Positions 39,489 to 50,275 are shown, counted from the stretch's first letter. The stretch: 64,000 nucleotides of DNA from UBA5905 sp964609975 (GCA_964609975.1 CAZSTR010000005.1:1-64000), one strand, 5' to 3'. Notes: generated by a model from the sequence alone, not told the origin. Made by a program: numbers and translations.

Positions 39489-40724
39489 TCAGCGCTTACT
39501 CAGCACATCCCGCTCATAGACCATCACAGCGGAATAATAATCCGCTTCCACGCCGCAACGGCGCAGATACTCCGCCCACACATCTCCGAAGGGCATCGTT
39601 TTCAACTCCTCCTGAAGCACCATCAGCTGGGTACCGTCGGAATTCTCCTGCAACGCCTTCATCTGCGCATGGGGCTGCAGCAGCGCGTTCAGCAGCGCCT
39701 TATGGACGCTGCGCACGCCGGTGATCCAGGCGGAAATCCGGTTGATGGAGGCGTCGAAATAGTCCGTGGCGATGAACACCCGGTTGAGGGCGTCGTGCGC
39801 CACGATTTCCTTCGCGATTTCCTTCGTCTCATCATCGAACAGCACCACATGGTCGCTGTCCCAGCGCACCGGGCGGGTGATGTGCAGCGCCAGCTTCTCG
39901 TTGAAAAGCAGCAGAGCGGAAATCTTATCGGACACCACCTCGGTGGGATGATAGTGGCCGTTGTCCATAAGGGGGGTGATGCCCTTATGGTTCACATAGC
40001 TCAGACAGAACTCCGCCGAGCCGACGGTGTAGCTTTCCATGCCGATACCGAACACCTTCGACTCCAGCGTCACAAACACCTTCGACTTGTCATAGGGCAC
40101 CGACAGAATTTCATCCAGCGACGCCTTGAAGCGGGCGCGGGGGCCAAGCCGGTCGGCGGGGATGTCCTTATAGCCATCGGGAATCCAGATGTTCAGCACG
40201 CAGGGCTCCCCGGTTTCGTTGGCGAAATACTCTGCCAGCTCCACACAACGCTTTCCATGCTCAACCCAGAAGCGGCGCACTGTCTCATCCGGCGAGGACA
40301 GGGTCAGGTTATCCTTCACCATTTCATGGGAGAAGAAGGTGGGATTAAAGTCCAGACCCATGCCACGCTCCTTGGCGAAGCGCACCCACTTTTCGAACTG
40401 CTTCGACCCAATTTTGTCCCGGTCCACGAAGCCGTCCTCCATGATGGCATAGCAGGCGTGCAGGTTCAGCTTCTTCTTTCCGGGCATCAGGGAAAACGCC
40501 TTGTCGATGTCCGCCATTAGCTCATCCGGAGTCGTGGCCTTTCCGGGGTAGTTTCCGGTGGTCTGGATGCCGCCGGACAAAACGCCGAGATTGTCGAAGC
40601 CGATAACATCGTCTCCCTGCCAGCAATGAATGGACACAGTCACATCCTGCAGAGTTTGCAGAGCCTGCTCCACATCCACGCCCAAAGCGGCATACATCTG
40701 TTTTGCTTCTTCAAAGCGACTCAT
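39489..40724 (-). CDS. rhaA: L-rhamnose isomerase
   Basis: Interconverts L-rhamnose and L-rhamnulose. The 411-aa protein starts at MSRFEEAKQMYAALGVDVEQAL behind GGAGG; the frame is open further upstream. It matches RhaA throughout: SIHCWQGDDVIGF, GGIQTTGNYPGKA, HACYAI, LDFNPTFFSH, LMDNGHYHPTEVVSDKISA and RWDSDHVVLFDDE, which include the metal ligands. No rhaB, rhaD, transporter or regulator is near, which is unusual. Confidence 0.95.
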   Translation of the reverse strand: MSRFEEAKQMYAALGVDVEQALQTLQDVTVSIHCWQGDDVIGFDNLGVLSGGIQTTGNYPGKATTPDELMADIDKAFSLMPGKKKLNLHACYAIMEDGFVDRDKIGSKQFEKWVRFAKERGMGLDFNPTFFSHEMVKDNLTLSSPDETVRRFWVEHGKRCVELAEYFANETGEPCVLNIWIPDGYKDIPADRLGPRARFKASLDEILSVPYDKSKVFVTLESKVFGIGMESYTVGSAEFCLSYVNHKGITPLMDNGHYHPTEVVSDKISALLLFNEKLALHITRPVRWDSDHVVLFDDETKEIAKEIVAHDALNRVFIATDYFDASINRISAWITGVRSVHKALLNALLQPHAQMKALQENSDGTQLMVLQEELKTMPFGDVWAEYLRRCGVEADYYSAVMVYERDVLSKR

Positions 40725-40821
40725 ATTGATTCCTCCGTATTTTTGTTTTTGCGGCCCGTTCTTCGTTCTTTGTATTCCATAAACAGTGAAAACAAAAAAG
40801 GGCGCTTTTTCTCGCAAGGCC

Positions 40822-40851
40822 ATTATAATCCAAAACCGGCGTCGCCGTCAA
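40822..40851 (-). promoter_or_regulatory. promoter of rhaA
   Basis: TTGACG (40846-40851), 18 bp, TATAAT (40822-40827) on the minus strand, about 100 bp before rhaA. Confidence 0.75.
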
Positions 40852-41034
40852 TACAAAAATCGAGAAAAGACCGCAAAAAGCCGGAGAACCCGGAAAATTT
40901 CTCCAAAAAGGCAAAAGCGGCGCAAAAAAGGCGGCTTTTTCTGCCGATTGCCGGGAATTTTTTCTTTTTTCGCTCCGAAAAGGGCTGTTTTCTTCAAAAA
41001 AATGCGGAAAAAGCAGAAAAATCCGTTTTTCCTC
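40852..41034. other. A-rich intergenic region, no gene recognised
   Basis: Highly A/G-rich on the plus strand with several AAAAGG and AAAAAGC runs. It lies between the rhaA and rpmE promoters and may serve both as upstream elements. Confidence 0.4.
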
Positions 41035-41063
41035 TTGCTTTTTTCGCGGGGTTGTGCTATAGT
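41035..41063 (+). promoter_or_regulatory. promoter of rpmE
   Basis: TTGCTT (41035-41040), 17 bp, TATAGT (41058-41063), 40 bp before rpmE. Confidence 0.7.
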
Positions 41064-41102
41064 TGAACCGTTAGTCTATGGTTTTCGAAAGAGGTGACAA
41101 GA

Positions 41103-41312
41103 ATGAAAGAGGGTATCCATCCTTCCTACGGTCAGACCACGATCACCTGTGCCTGCGGCAATGTGATCTCCACCGGTTCCACCAAAGAGGATATTCGCGT
41201 GGAAATCTGTTCCAAATGCCATCCGTTTTTCACCGGCAAGCAGAAGCTGAACGATATCGGCGGCCGTGCGGATCGCTTCAACAAGCGTTTTGGCCTGAAC
41301 AGCGAGAAATAA
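41103..41312 (+). CDS. rpmE: 50S ribosomal protein L31, zinc form
   Basis: The 69-aa product starts MKEGIHPSYGQTTITCACGN; the in-frame GTG three codons earlier lies within the ribosome binding site. Cys16, Cys18 and the CSKC pair (about 36-39) make it the C+ zinc form. It has HPFFTGKQKLNDIGGRADRFNKRFG, the L31 signature. It forms a single-gene unit with its own promoter and terminator. Confidence 0.97.
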   Translation: MKEGIHPSYGQTTITCACGNVISTGSTKEDIRVEICSKCHPFFTGKQKLNDIGGRADRFNKRFGLNSEK

Positions 41313-41330
41313 GTGGTGTGAGCTTAGAAC

Positions 41331-41358
41331 GGCAGTGCAAGAATTTGCACTGCCTTTT
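41331..41358 (+). terminator. terminator after rpmE
   Basis: GGCAGTGCAA / TTGCACTGCC, 10-bp perfect stem with a 4-nt loop, followed by TTTTCTCG. Confidence 0.85.
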
Positions 41359-41395
41359 CTCGTCCATAGGAAACAAACAAAAGGAGGAAAGCGCC

Positions 41396-42052
41396 ATGGG
41401 AAAGGACGGCTATCGCACCGTTGCCGCCGCCGGTCAAGATGAATTCACCGAAAAGCGCTCCCGCTTCATCGGCTATGCCTGCCCGGTAAAAACGGAGGCA
41501 GAGGCGCTGGACTGGATTCGCGCCCAGTCGAAGGAACATTGGGACGCGAAGCACAATGTATATGCCTATATCCTGGAGGACGGCCAGCTGTGCCGCTATT
41601 CCGACGACGGCGAGCCGCAGGGCACCGCCGGCATCCCGGTGCTGGAGGTGCTACGCAAAAACGGACTGACCGACTGCGCCGTGGTGGTGACCCGCTATTT
41701 CGGCGGGATTCTTCTGGGCGGCGGCGGGCTTGTGCGAGCCTATTCCCACGGGGCGGCACTGGCGGTGGAGGCCGCCGGCATCGTGGAAATGCGCCGCTGT
41801 CTCCGCTTCCGCTTGCGGTGCAGCTATAACCAATACGGCTTCCTCCCCGCCCTTTTGGCCGCCCACGGTGCGAAAATCACCGACACCCTCTTTGAGGATG
41901 CGGTGACGGTGGAATATCAGCTGGAGGCCGCCGGTCAGGCGGCGCTGGAGGCCGCCCTCACCGAGCGTAGCGCCGGAAGCCTGACCCCGGAGCGCACCGG
42001 CGAGGTTTTCGCCCCCTTCGAGGCGAAATCGGCCGTTTTCGACGAAAAATAA
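41396..42052 (+). CDS. YigZ/IMPACT family protein
   Basis: The 218-aa protein belongs to the UPF0029/IMPACT family. It has SRFIGYACPVKTEAEALDWI, HNVYAYIL, YSDDGEPQGTAGIPVLEVL and VVVTRYFGGILLGGGGLVRAYSHGAALAVE. Start at the ATG after AAAGGAGGAAAGCGCC. Related proteins bind ribosomes or act on proteolysis regulation; the bacterial role is unsettled. Confidence 0.92.
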   Translation: MGKDGYRTVAAAGQDEFTEKRSRFIGYACPVKTEAEALDWIRAQSKEHWDAKHNVYAYILEDGQLCRYSDDGEPQGTAGIPVLEVLRKNGLTDCAVVVTRYFGGILLGGGGLVRAYSHGAALAVEAAGIVEMRRCLRFRLRCSYNQYGFLPALLAAHGAKITDTLFEDAVTVEYQLEAAGQAALEAALTERSAGSLTPERTGEVFAPFEAKSAVFDEK

Positions 42053-42145
42053 AATTTTTTGAAGGATTTTCTCCTTCGATTGCGTATAACCAGAATGTGA
42101 ACAAAAACGCAGGGCGCTCTTTGCCCGCGAAAAGGAGGCCGTTGC

Positions 42146-43141
42146 ATGACCCGCTGGGATGAAATTGAACAGGAAATTCTATCGCCCTTCGCGGCGCGGG
42201 CAGCCACCTCCCGCGGCCGGGAACAGCCGGAGGAGCCAGCGCCCTATCGCACCGCCTATCAGCGCGACCGCGACCGGGTGGTGCACTGCAAGGCCTTTCG
42301 CCGCCTCAAGCACAAAACTCAGGTGTTTCTGGCGCCGGAGGGCGACCATTATCGCACCCGACTGACCCACACGCTGGAGGTATCTCAAATCGCCCGTACC
42401 ATGGCTCGCGCCCTCGCCCTCAACGAGGATCTGACCGAGGCCATCGCCCTGGCGCACGACCTGGGGCACACCCCCTTCGGCCACGCGGGCGAACGCAGTC
42501 TGGACGGTCTGATGAACGGCGGCTTTCGCCACTATGAGCAAAGCGTGCGCGTGGTGGAACGGCTGGAAAACACCGGCCGGGGGCTGAATTTGACCTTCGA
42601 GGTGCGGGACGGAATTCTCCATCATACAAAGGGCGCGCTGGCCGCCACCCGCGAGGGACAGCTGGTGCGCTGGGCCGACCGCATAGCCTATGTGAACCAC
42701 GACATGGATGACGCGGTGCGCGCCGGGGTGCTGCGGGAGGAGGAGCTTCCTCTGGAACTGCATTTGGCGCTGGGCGACAGCGGAAGGGCGCGCATCGACA
42801 CACTTGTGTCCGCGGTCATCCGCCACGGCGTCGAGAGCATCGGCATGGACGAAGCCATCGAGCCGTATTTTCAACAGCTACACACCTTCATGTTCGACCA
42901 TCTGTATCGCAACCCCAAGGCCAAGAGCGAGGAAAGCAAGGTGGACGGGCTGATTTCCGCCCTTTTCGGCTATTATGTCGAAAACCCGGACAAGCTTCCG
43001 GAGGAATATGTGCTGATTCGGGAGCGGGACGGCGTAGAACGGGCGGTGTGCGATTATATCGCCGGCATGAGCGACAACTATGCGCTGGAGCTGCACCGGG
43101 AGCTGTTCATCCCCCGCGGATGGGCGATGCTTCCCCGCTGA
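42146..43141 (+). CDS. dgt: dGTPase-like HD-domain triphosphohydrolase
   Basis: The 331-aa protein matches deoxyguanosinetriphosphate triphosphohydrolase-like proteins: FRRLKHKTQVFLAPEGDHYRTRLTHTLEVSQIAR with the first His, then HDLGHTPFGHAGERSL, the HD metal site. It likely hydrolyses dNTPs. It is placed directly before dnaG and rpoD, a common clostridial arrangement that would link nucleotide pools to replication. AAAGGAGG lies before the ATG. Confidence 0.92.
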   Translation: MTRWDEIEQEILSPFAARAATSRGREQPEEPAPYRTAYQRDRDRVVHCKAFRRLKHKTQVFLAPEGDHYRTRLTHTLEVSQIARTMARALALNEDLTEAIALAHDLGHTPFGHAGERSLDGLMNGGFRHYEQSVRVVERLENTGRGLNLTFEVRDGILHHTKGALAATREGQLVRWADRIAYVNHDMDDAVRAGVLREEELPLELHLALGDSGRARIDTLVSAVIRHGVESIGMDEAIEPYFQQLHTFMFDHLYRNPKAKSEESKVDGLISALFGYYVENPDKLPEEYVLIRERDGVERAVCDYIAGMSDNYALELHRELFIPRGWAMLPR

Positions 43142-43183
43142 CGCCGAAGGCATTCTTTACAAGAATGAAAAGGAGGGATTTCC

Positions 43184-44944
43184 ATGGCATTGCCGGAAGC
43201 ATTCATTCAAGAGCTTCTCATGAAAAACGACATCGAGGGCGTGGTGTCCGGCTATGTAGCGCTAAAGCGCCGGGGACGGAACCTGGTGGGGCTTTGCCCC
43301 TTCCACGGAGAAAAAACGCCATCCTTTAACCTGTATCCGGAAACCTCCTCCTTCTATTGCTTCGGCTGTGGCGCCGGCGGAGATGTTATCACCTTCGTCA
43401 AGCGCATCGAAAATCTGGATTATATGGATGCCATTCGCTTTCTCGCCGATCGGGCGGGAATGCGTTTGCCGGAAAACAGCCGAGAAAACGACGCCACCTC
43501 CCGCCTGCGGATGCGTATTCTGGAGGCGAACCGGGAAGCCGCACGCCTGTATCACCGGGCTCTGTACAGCCCGGAGGGACAAGAGGCTCTGGACTATTTT
43601 CACCGACGGGGCTACACCGATACCACCATCCGCCATTTCGGACTGGGCTTTGCGCCGAACAGCTGGGACTATCTGCTGAAGGGCTTGCGGCAAAAGGGCT
43701 TCCATCCGGAGGAGCTTGTCGCCGGCTTTTTGGCGGCAAAGGGACGAAACGGCGGGCTGTATGATGTGTTTCGCAACCGGGTCATCATCCCCATCATCGA
43801 CATCCGGGGAAATGTGGTCGCCTTCGGTGGCCGGGTACTGGACGACACGAAGCCGAAATATATCAACACCGAAAGCACCCCCGCCTATAGCAAAAGCCGC
43901 AACCTGTTTGCCTTGAATTTTGCGAAAAGCACCGGCCGGGAGCTGAATTTGTGCGAGGGCTATATGGACGCCATCGCCATGCACCAGGCCAGCTTCACCA
44001 ACACGGTCGCGGCGCTAGGCACCGCCTTCCCCGACGAGCAAATTCAGCTCATCGCCCGCTATGCCGACCGCATCAATCTGATTTTCGACGCCGACGGCGC
44101 CGGACAAAAGGCCACCGCTCGCGCCATCGAGCGCCTGCGCAAAACCGGGCTGGATGTGCGGGTGGTATCCATCCCCGACGGAAAAGACCCGGATGAATTC
44201 ATTCGAAAAAACGGCGCAGAGGCCTTCAAGCTCCTGCTGGATCGCTCCGCCAATGCGGTGGAGCACCAGCTTTTGGCTATCGGCCAAAAGCACGACATCC
44301 GCTCCTCCAACGGAAAGCTGGCCTATCTCAGGGAGGCCGTCCAGCTGTTGGTGGCGCTGGACAGCCCGGTGGAGCGGGATGTCTATGCCGGTCGGCTGTC
44401 GGAGCTGCTTTCTACCTCCAAGGAGGCCATCCTGCGGGAAATCGACATCGTCGGTCACAAACGCCAACGGGCCGAGGTCAAACGCCGCCTGCCGGAGCTG
44501 GTGCGCCGAGAGGAAAAAGCCCTGCGCCAGGTGAACCCGCAGGCCACCAAATTTCCCCGCGCCGCCAGCGCCGAGGAGGGTCTGCTGGGGGTGCTGCTCC
44601 AGCACCCGGATTTCATCCGGGCGGCCGCCGAACAGCTCCCGCCGGAGCAGATGGTGACGGATTTCAACTGCGGCGTATACACCCGCCTGCTGGAGCGAAG
44701 CCGCCAGGGATTGCTGGTAGAGCTTCCCTTCCTGGCCGCCGACTATAGCGAGCCAGAAATGGGCTATATCACCCGGATGCTTCAACAGGCCAAGGAACGC
44801 ACCGTCACCCGCGAGGAGCTGGACGGCTATATCGCCGTCATCCGGGAGGAGCACGCCCTGCGCGGCATGGCAAGCCCCGCCGACGCCTCGGACGAGGAGC
44901 TGCGCCGGATGATGGCCGCGCTGAAAGAGAAAAAGAACCGCTAA
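43184..44944 (+). CDS. dnaG: DNA primase
   Basis: DnaG makes RNA primers at the fork. The 586-aa protein has the N-terminal CHC2 zinc ribbon (CPFHGEKTPSFNLYPETSSFYCFGCGAGGD), the Toprim core with LCEGYMDAIAMHQASF and IFDADGAGQKATARA, and a C-terminal helicase-binding domain (from about 440). AAAGGAGGG precedes the ATG. Confidence 0.97.
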   Translation: MALPEAFIQELLMKNDIEGVVSGYVALKRRGRNLVGLCPFHGEKTPSFNLYPETSSFYCFGCGAGGDVITFVKRIENLDYMDAIRFLADRAGMRLPENSRENDATSRLRMRILEANREAARLYHRALYSPEGQEALDYFHRRGYTDTTIRHFGLGFAPNSWDYLLKGLRQKGFHPEELVAGFLAAKGRNGGLYDVFRNRVIIPIIDIRGNVVAFGGRVLDDTKPKYINTESTPAYSKSRNLFALNFAKSTGRELNLCEGYMDAIAMHQASFTNTVAALGTAFPDEQIQLIARYADRINLIFDADGAGQKATARAIERLRKTGLDVRVVSIPDGKDPDEFIRKNGAEAFKLLLDRSANAVEHQLLAIGQKHDIRSSNGKLAYLREAVQLLVALDSPVERDVYAGRLSELLSTSKEAILREIDIVGHKRQRAEVKRRLPELVRREEKALRQVNPQATKFPRAASAEEGLLGVLLQHPDFIRAAAEQLPPEQMVTDFNCGVYTRLLERSRQGLLVELPFLAADYSEPEMGYITRMLQQAKERTVTREELDGYIAVIREEHALRGMASPADASDEELRRMMAALKEKKNR

Positions 44945-44980
44945 ACGACGGAACAACCGATAGAAAGGAACATCAGTCTT

Positions 44981-46156
<1,176 letters not shown>

Positions 46157-46220
46157 CCCCCACCAAACGCACGCGGGCACCTATTGCCCCAGACTGAAAA
46201 AACGAAGGGAACCGAAAGCC

Positions 46221-47396
46221 ATGATCGAACGAGCCTGCAGCTGTTCCATGAAAATCCACCGCGCCCCGCTGGAGCACAGCGTGATCGAACCGGGCGCCAT
46301 TCGCCGCCTCCCCGCGCTGCTCGCAGACTATCACCGGGTGTTCGTGGTGTGCGACGAAAACACCTATCGAGTGCTGGGCGCACAGGCGGCCGACCTGCTA
46401 CAACAGGCCGGAAAGCTGTCCCACATCCACATACTTCCCGGCGAGGTGCTCCCGAACACGGCAAGCATCGGCGATGTGCTGGTGCATTTGCACGACCCGA
46501 GGGCAGAAACCGATTTGTTCGCCTATTCGCCCCGGCCAGATTTCATTTTGGCCGTCGGCTCCGGCGTCATCAACGACATCTGCCGCCTTGTTTCCTTCCG
46601 GGTGGGGATTCCCTATGGCGTCGCGGGCACAGCCCCTTCCATGGACGGCTATGCCTCCGCCGGAAGCCCCCTTCTCTTCGACGGCTCAAAGGCAACCGTC
46701 AAATGCACCACACCGAAATTCGTCCTGGCCGATTTGGATGTCATGAAGGAAGCGCCCATGCCCATGCTTCAAGCCGGCATCGGCGATATGTTTGGAAAAT
46801 ACATTGGAATTCTGGACTGGGAGCTGGCACGCGATTTCCATGGAGATTATTACTGCCCGGAAATCGCCGCGGAGGTGCTCGCGGCCACCGACCACTGTTT
46901 GGAAGCGGGCCATACCCTGCAAGAACGCAGCTCCGACTGCGTCGGCCGCATCATGGAGGGCTTCATGGTCACCGGTCTCGGCATGGCCTTCACCGGAAAT
47001 TCCCGCCCCGCCTCCGGCTCGGAGCACATCGTTGCCCACGCCTGGGAGCTGGAAAGCGTGGAGCAGGGCGCCGTTCCGGATCTGCATGGGCTGGAAGTGT
47101 GCGAGGCGACCCGGCTGATGGCCTGGATGTACCGCCGTCTGCACGCTGAAACGGAGGACGAGGGCCTACGGACGCTCATCGGCCGCTATTTGCCGAAGCT
47201 GGATGCCGTGGACGCCTTCTGCCGTCAGGCCGCCATCCCCTTTGTGACCACCGACCGGAAAAAAATCCTGCGCGGCATCCACCGGGCGCTGACCATGCGC
47301 GATCGCTATACGATTCTTTTCTATCTGCGCGACCGTGGCTGGCTGGAGGACTATGCCGTCTATGCCACCAACCGGCTGCTGGAGGAATTGGCATGA
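46221..47396 (+). CDS. araM: sn-glycerol-1-phosphate dehydrogenase (AraM/EgsA-like)
   Basis: The family reduces dihydroxyacetone phosphate to sn-glycerol 1-phosphate with NAD(P)H and a metal ion. The 391-aa protein has the nucleotide-binding VGSGVINDICRLVSFRVGIPY, GTAPSMDGYASAGSP, the metal region with LQAGIGDMFGKYI and SGSEHIVAHAWE (His). Start MIERACSCSMKIH. It overlaps the following HAD phosphatase gene by 4 nt, the same pairing as araM/araL in Bacillus. Confidence 0.9.
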   Translation: MIERACSCSMKIHRAPLEHSVIEPGAIRRLPALLADYHRVFVVCDENTYRVLGAQAADLLQQAGKLSHIHILPGEVLPNTASIGDVLVHLHDPRAETDLFAYSPRPDFILAVGSGVINDICRLVSFRVGIPYGVAGTAPSMDGYASAGSPLLFDGSKATVKCTTPKFVLADLDVMKEAPMPMLQAGIGDMFGKYIGILDWELARDFHGDYYCPEIAAEVLAATDHCLEAGHTLQERSSDCVGRIMEGFMVTGLGMAFTGNSRPASGSEHIVAHAWELESVEQGAVPDLHGLEVCEATRLMAWMYRRLHAETEDEGLRTLIGRYLPKLDAVDAFCRQAAIPFVTTDRKKILRGIHRALTMRDRYTILFYLRDRGWLEDYAVYATNRLLEELA

Positions 47397-48202
47397 GCGT
47401 CATAGACAGCCGCTTTTCGTCGATTCGCCTGTTCCTGTTTGATATGGACGGCACCCTTTATTTGGGAAACCGGCTGTTTTCCTTCACCCCTTCTCTGCTG
47501 GAGACCCTGCGGGCGCAGGGAAAACGCTATCTGTTCATCACCAACAACTCTTCCAAAAGCACCGAGGCGTATGTGAAAAAGCTGGCGGACATGGGCGTCG
47601 AGGCCCGAAAAGAGGATTTTCTCACCTCGGCAGAGGCCACCGCCCGCTATCTGCAGGAGCACCATCCGGGAAAACAGCTCTATGTTTGCGGCACGGCCTC
47701 CTTCAAAGCGGAGCTGCAGGCCGCCGGATTTTCCGTTGTCGAGGAGGCGGACGCGGCGGAATGTGTCGTCATGGGCTTTGACACCGAATTGACCTTTCGC
47801 AAGCTGGAGGATGTGTCCCGGCTACTGTGTACGCGGGACATCCCGTATATCGCCACCAATCCCGACTGGGTTTGCCCCACAGAATTCGGCAGTGTGCCCG
47901 ATTGCGGAAGCGTCTGCGAAATGCTTCGCCGCGCCACAGGGAAAAGCCCAGTGGTCATCGGGAAGCCCTCCCCGTATATGATCGAGCTGGCCATGCAGAA
48001 GGCCGCCTGCTCCGCCGCAGAAACCGCCGTTGTGGGCGACCGGCTATATACCGACATACAAAGCGGCTTGAGCGCCGGAGCAACCGGCGTCCTGGTGATG
48101 AGCGGAGAAACCACGCCGGAAATATTGGCCGCGGAAGCGGTGCGCCCGGATGTCATTCTGCCCCATGCCGGCGCACTTGTCGGGCTGGGCTGGGCCGATT
48201 GA
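47393..48202 (+). CDS. HAD-IIA family phosphatase (NagD/AraL-like)
   Basis: The 269-aa HAD hydrolase has motif I FLFDMDGTLYLG (Asp17, Asp19), motif II FITNNSSKST, a C2a cap, and motif IV VVGDRLYTDIQSGLSAGATGVLV with IGKPSPYMIELA. It probably dephosphorylates a small sugar or glycerol phosphate. Coupling to araM suggests that it acts on the same pathway or removes an unwanted by-product. Confidence 0.9.
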   Translation: MSVIDSRFSSIRLFLFDMDGTLYLGNRLFSFTPSLLETLRAQGKRYLFITNNSSKSTEAYVKKLADMGVEARKEDFLTSAEATARYLQEHHPGKQLYVCGTASFKAELQAAGFSVVEEADAAECVVMGFDTELTFRKLEDVSRLLCTRDIPYIATNPDWVCPTEFGSVPDCGSVCEMLRRATGKSPVVIGKPSPYMIELAMQKAACSAAETAVVGDRLYTDIQSGLSAGATGVLVMSGETTPEILAAEAVRPDVILPHAGALVGLGWAD

Positions 48203-48221
48203 GAGGAAAACAAAATTTTTC

Positions 48222-48250
48222 TTGTGTCCACAAGCTCTCTGTGGTATACT
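48222..48250 (+). promoter_or_regulatory. promoter of typA
   Basis: TTGTGT (48222-48227), 17 bp, TATACT (48245-48250), 52 bp before the ATG. Confidence 0.75.
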
Positions 48251-48301
48251 GATAAGGTTCGAAAAAATAAAATAATCCAAGGATAGGAAGCGGAACACTT
48301 T

Positions 48302-50128
48302 ATGGGAACAAGAGATAATTTACGGAATGTCGCCATCATCGCCCACGTGGATCACGGAAAAACCACGCTGGTGGATCAGCTGCTGCACCAGAGCGGAATT
48401 TTCCGCGCCAACGAGCAGGTGGCGGAGCGCGTCATGGACTCCAACGACCTGGAGCGGGAGCGCGGCATCACCATACTTTCGAAAAACACCTCCGTGCACT
48501 ACGGCGACACAAAAATCAACATCGTGGACACCCCCGGCCACGCCGATTTCGGCGGCGAGGTGGAACGCATCCTCATGATGGTGGACGGCGTTCTGCTGTT
48601 GGTGGACGCCTTCGAGGGCTGTATGCCCCAAACCCGGTTTGTGCTGAAAAAAGCGCTGGGGTTGGGGAAACGCCCGGTGGTGGTCATCAACAAAATCGAC
48701 CGGGACGGCGCACGGCCGGCGGAGGTCATCGACGAGCTATTGGATTTGTTCATCGAGCTGGGCGCCGACGAGGATCAGCTGGATTTCCCAGTGGTCTATG
48801 CCTCCGGCCGAGACGGCTATGCCTCTCTGGAGCCGGATGTCCGAGCGGGCGATATGCGTCCCCTGTTCGAGGCGATTTTGGAGCACGTTCCGGCGCCCCA
48901 GGGCGAGCTGGACGGCCCCCTGCAAATTCTTTTCTCCAACATCGACTATGACGACTATACCGGCCGCATCGGCGTCGGGCGCGTGGAGCGGGGGCATGTA
49001 AAGGTCGGTCAGACCGTCACCCTCTGCAAGCGGGATGGCACAACCCGCAATGTGCGCATCGGAAAGCTCTATCAGTTCGAAGGCTTGCGCCGCGCCGAAT
49101 GTGAGGAGGCCGGGCTGGGCGATTTGATCGCCGTCACCGGCATCGCCGACCTGAACATCGGCGAAACGGCCTGTGACCCGGAGCACGTGGAGACGCTCCC
49201 CTTCGTCCACATCGACGAGCCCACCATCTCCATGAACTTCATGGTCAACAACAGCCCCTTCGCCGGACAGGAGGGAAAATTCGTCACCTCCCGCAATCTA
49301 CGGGATCGCCTTTTCAAAGAGGTGGAAACCAATGTGAGCATGCGGGTGGAGGAGACCGACTCCACCGACGCCTTCAAGGTGTCCGGCCGCGGTGAGCTGA
49401 GCCTGTCCATTCTCATCGAAACCATGCGGCGGCAGGGCTATGAATTCGCCGTCAGCCGCCCCCAGGTCATCTACAAAGAGGACGCGGACGGCAAGCTGCT
49501 GGAGCCGATGGAGCTTCTGGTGATTGAGGTTCCGGAGCAATATGTGGGCGCCGTGATGGAAAAGCTTGGCTCCCGCAAGGCGGAAATCGTCAACATGGGC
49601 ACAAGAGACACCGGCGTGAGCCATCTGGAATTCCGCATCCCCTCCCGCGGACTGATGGGCTATCGTCAGCAGTTCCTCACCGACACCAACGGAAACGGCA
49701 TCATGAACAGCGTTTTCGACGGCTATGAGCCCTTCAAGGGAGACATTCCCCAGCGGGTACAGGGTTCCCTTGTGGTGCACGAAACCGGCGAAACCTGCGG
49801 CTACGGTCTGTGGAATGCCCAGGACCGGGGCGCCCTCTTCGTCGGCCCCGGCGTGCCCGTTTATGAGGGCATGATCGTCGGCGAATCGCCAAAGGATGAG
49901 GACATCGTGGTCAATGTCTGCAAGAAAAAGCATGTCACCAACACCCGCGCCTCCGGCTCGGACGAGGCGCTTCGTCTGATCCCCCCCACTATTCTCAGTC
50001 TGGAGCAATCGCTGGAATTCATCAACGACGATGAGCTGGTGGAGGTGACCCCCTTGACCATCCGCCTGCGCAAACGGATTTTGTCGAAGGAACAGCGCAT
50101 GAAGGCCGAGGCCCGCAAGAAGCGCTGA
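48302..50128 (+). CDS. typA: translational GTPase TypA/BipA
   Basis: TypA is an EF-G-like GTPase that aids 50S assembly and growth under stress. The 608-aa protein has G1 AHVDHGKTTL, switch regions ERERGITI and VDTPGHADFGGEVER, G4 NKIDRDGARP, and the BipA C-terminal segment LFVGPGVPVYEGMIVGESPKDEDIVVNVCKKKHVTN. The length is standard. Confidence 0.97.
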   Translation: MGTRDNLRNVAIIAHVDHGKTTLVDQLLHQSGIFRANEQVAERVMDSNDLERERGITILSKNTSVHYGDTKINIVDTPGHADFGGEVERILMMVDGVLLLVDAFEGCMPQTRFVLKKALGLGKRPVVVINKIDRDGARPAEVIDELLDLFIELGADEDQLDFPVVYASGRDGYASLEPDVRAGDMRPLFEAILEHVPAPQGELDGPLQILFSNIDYDDYTGRIGVGRVERGHVKVGQTVTLCKRDGTTRNVRIGKLYQFEGLRRAECEEAGLGDLIAVTGIADLNIGETACDPEHVETLPFVHIDEPTISMNFMVNNSPFAGQEGKFVTSRNLRDRLFKEVETNVSMRVEETDSTDAFKVSGRGELSLSILIETMRRQGYEFAVSRPQVIYKEDADGKLLEPMELLVIEVPEQYVGAVMEKLGSRKAEIVNMGTRDTGVSHLEFRIPSRGLMGYRQQFLTDTNGNGIMNSVFDGYEPFKGDIPQRVQGSLVVHETGETCGYGLWNAQDRGALFVGPGVPVYEGMIVGESPKDEDIVVNVCKKKHVTNTRASGSDEALRLIPPTILSLEQSLEFINDDELVEVTPLTIRLRKRILSKEQRMKAEARKKR

Positions 50129-50131
50129 CCC

Positions 50132-50157
50132 TGCTTCGCCCGCGGGCGAAGCAGGCG
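50132..50157. repeat. palindrome after typA
   Basis: CCTGCTTCGCCCG / CGGGCGAAGCAGG is a perfect 26-bp palindrome just after the typA stop, without T-run. It may protect the mRNA 3' end. Confidence 0.5.
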
Positions 50158-50235
50158 ACTCCCAGCCGCTTTCCACCGGTTTTGCGCGCAAAGTGCCGTG
50201 CTCTTCACGGGCACAAAAGCCCGTTTCCTCTGTCA

Positions 50236-50275
50236 AAAAGGCCGAGGCCGTCAAAATCGACGGCCTCGGCCTTTT
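50236..50275. terminator. bidirectional terminator between typA and galT
   Basis: AAAAGGCCGAGGCCGTC / GACGGCCTCGGCCTTTT, a 17-bp perfect stem with a 6-nt loop and A/T runs on both sides. Confidence 0.9.
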
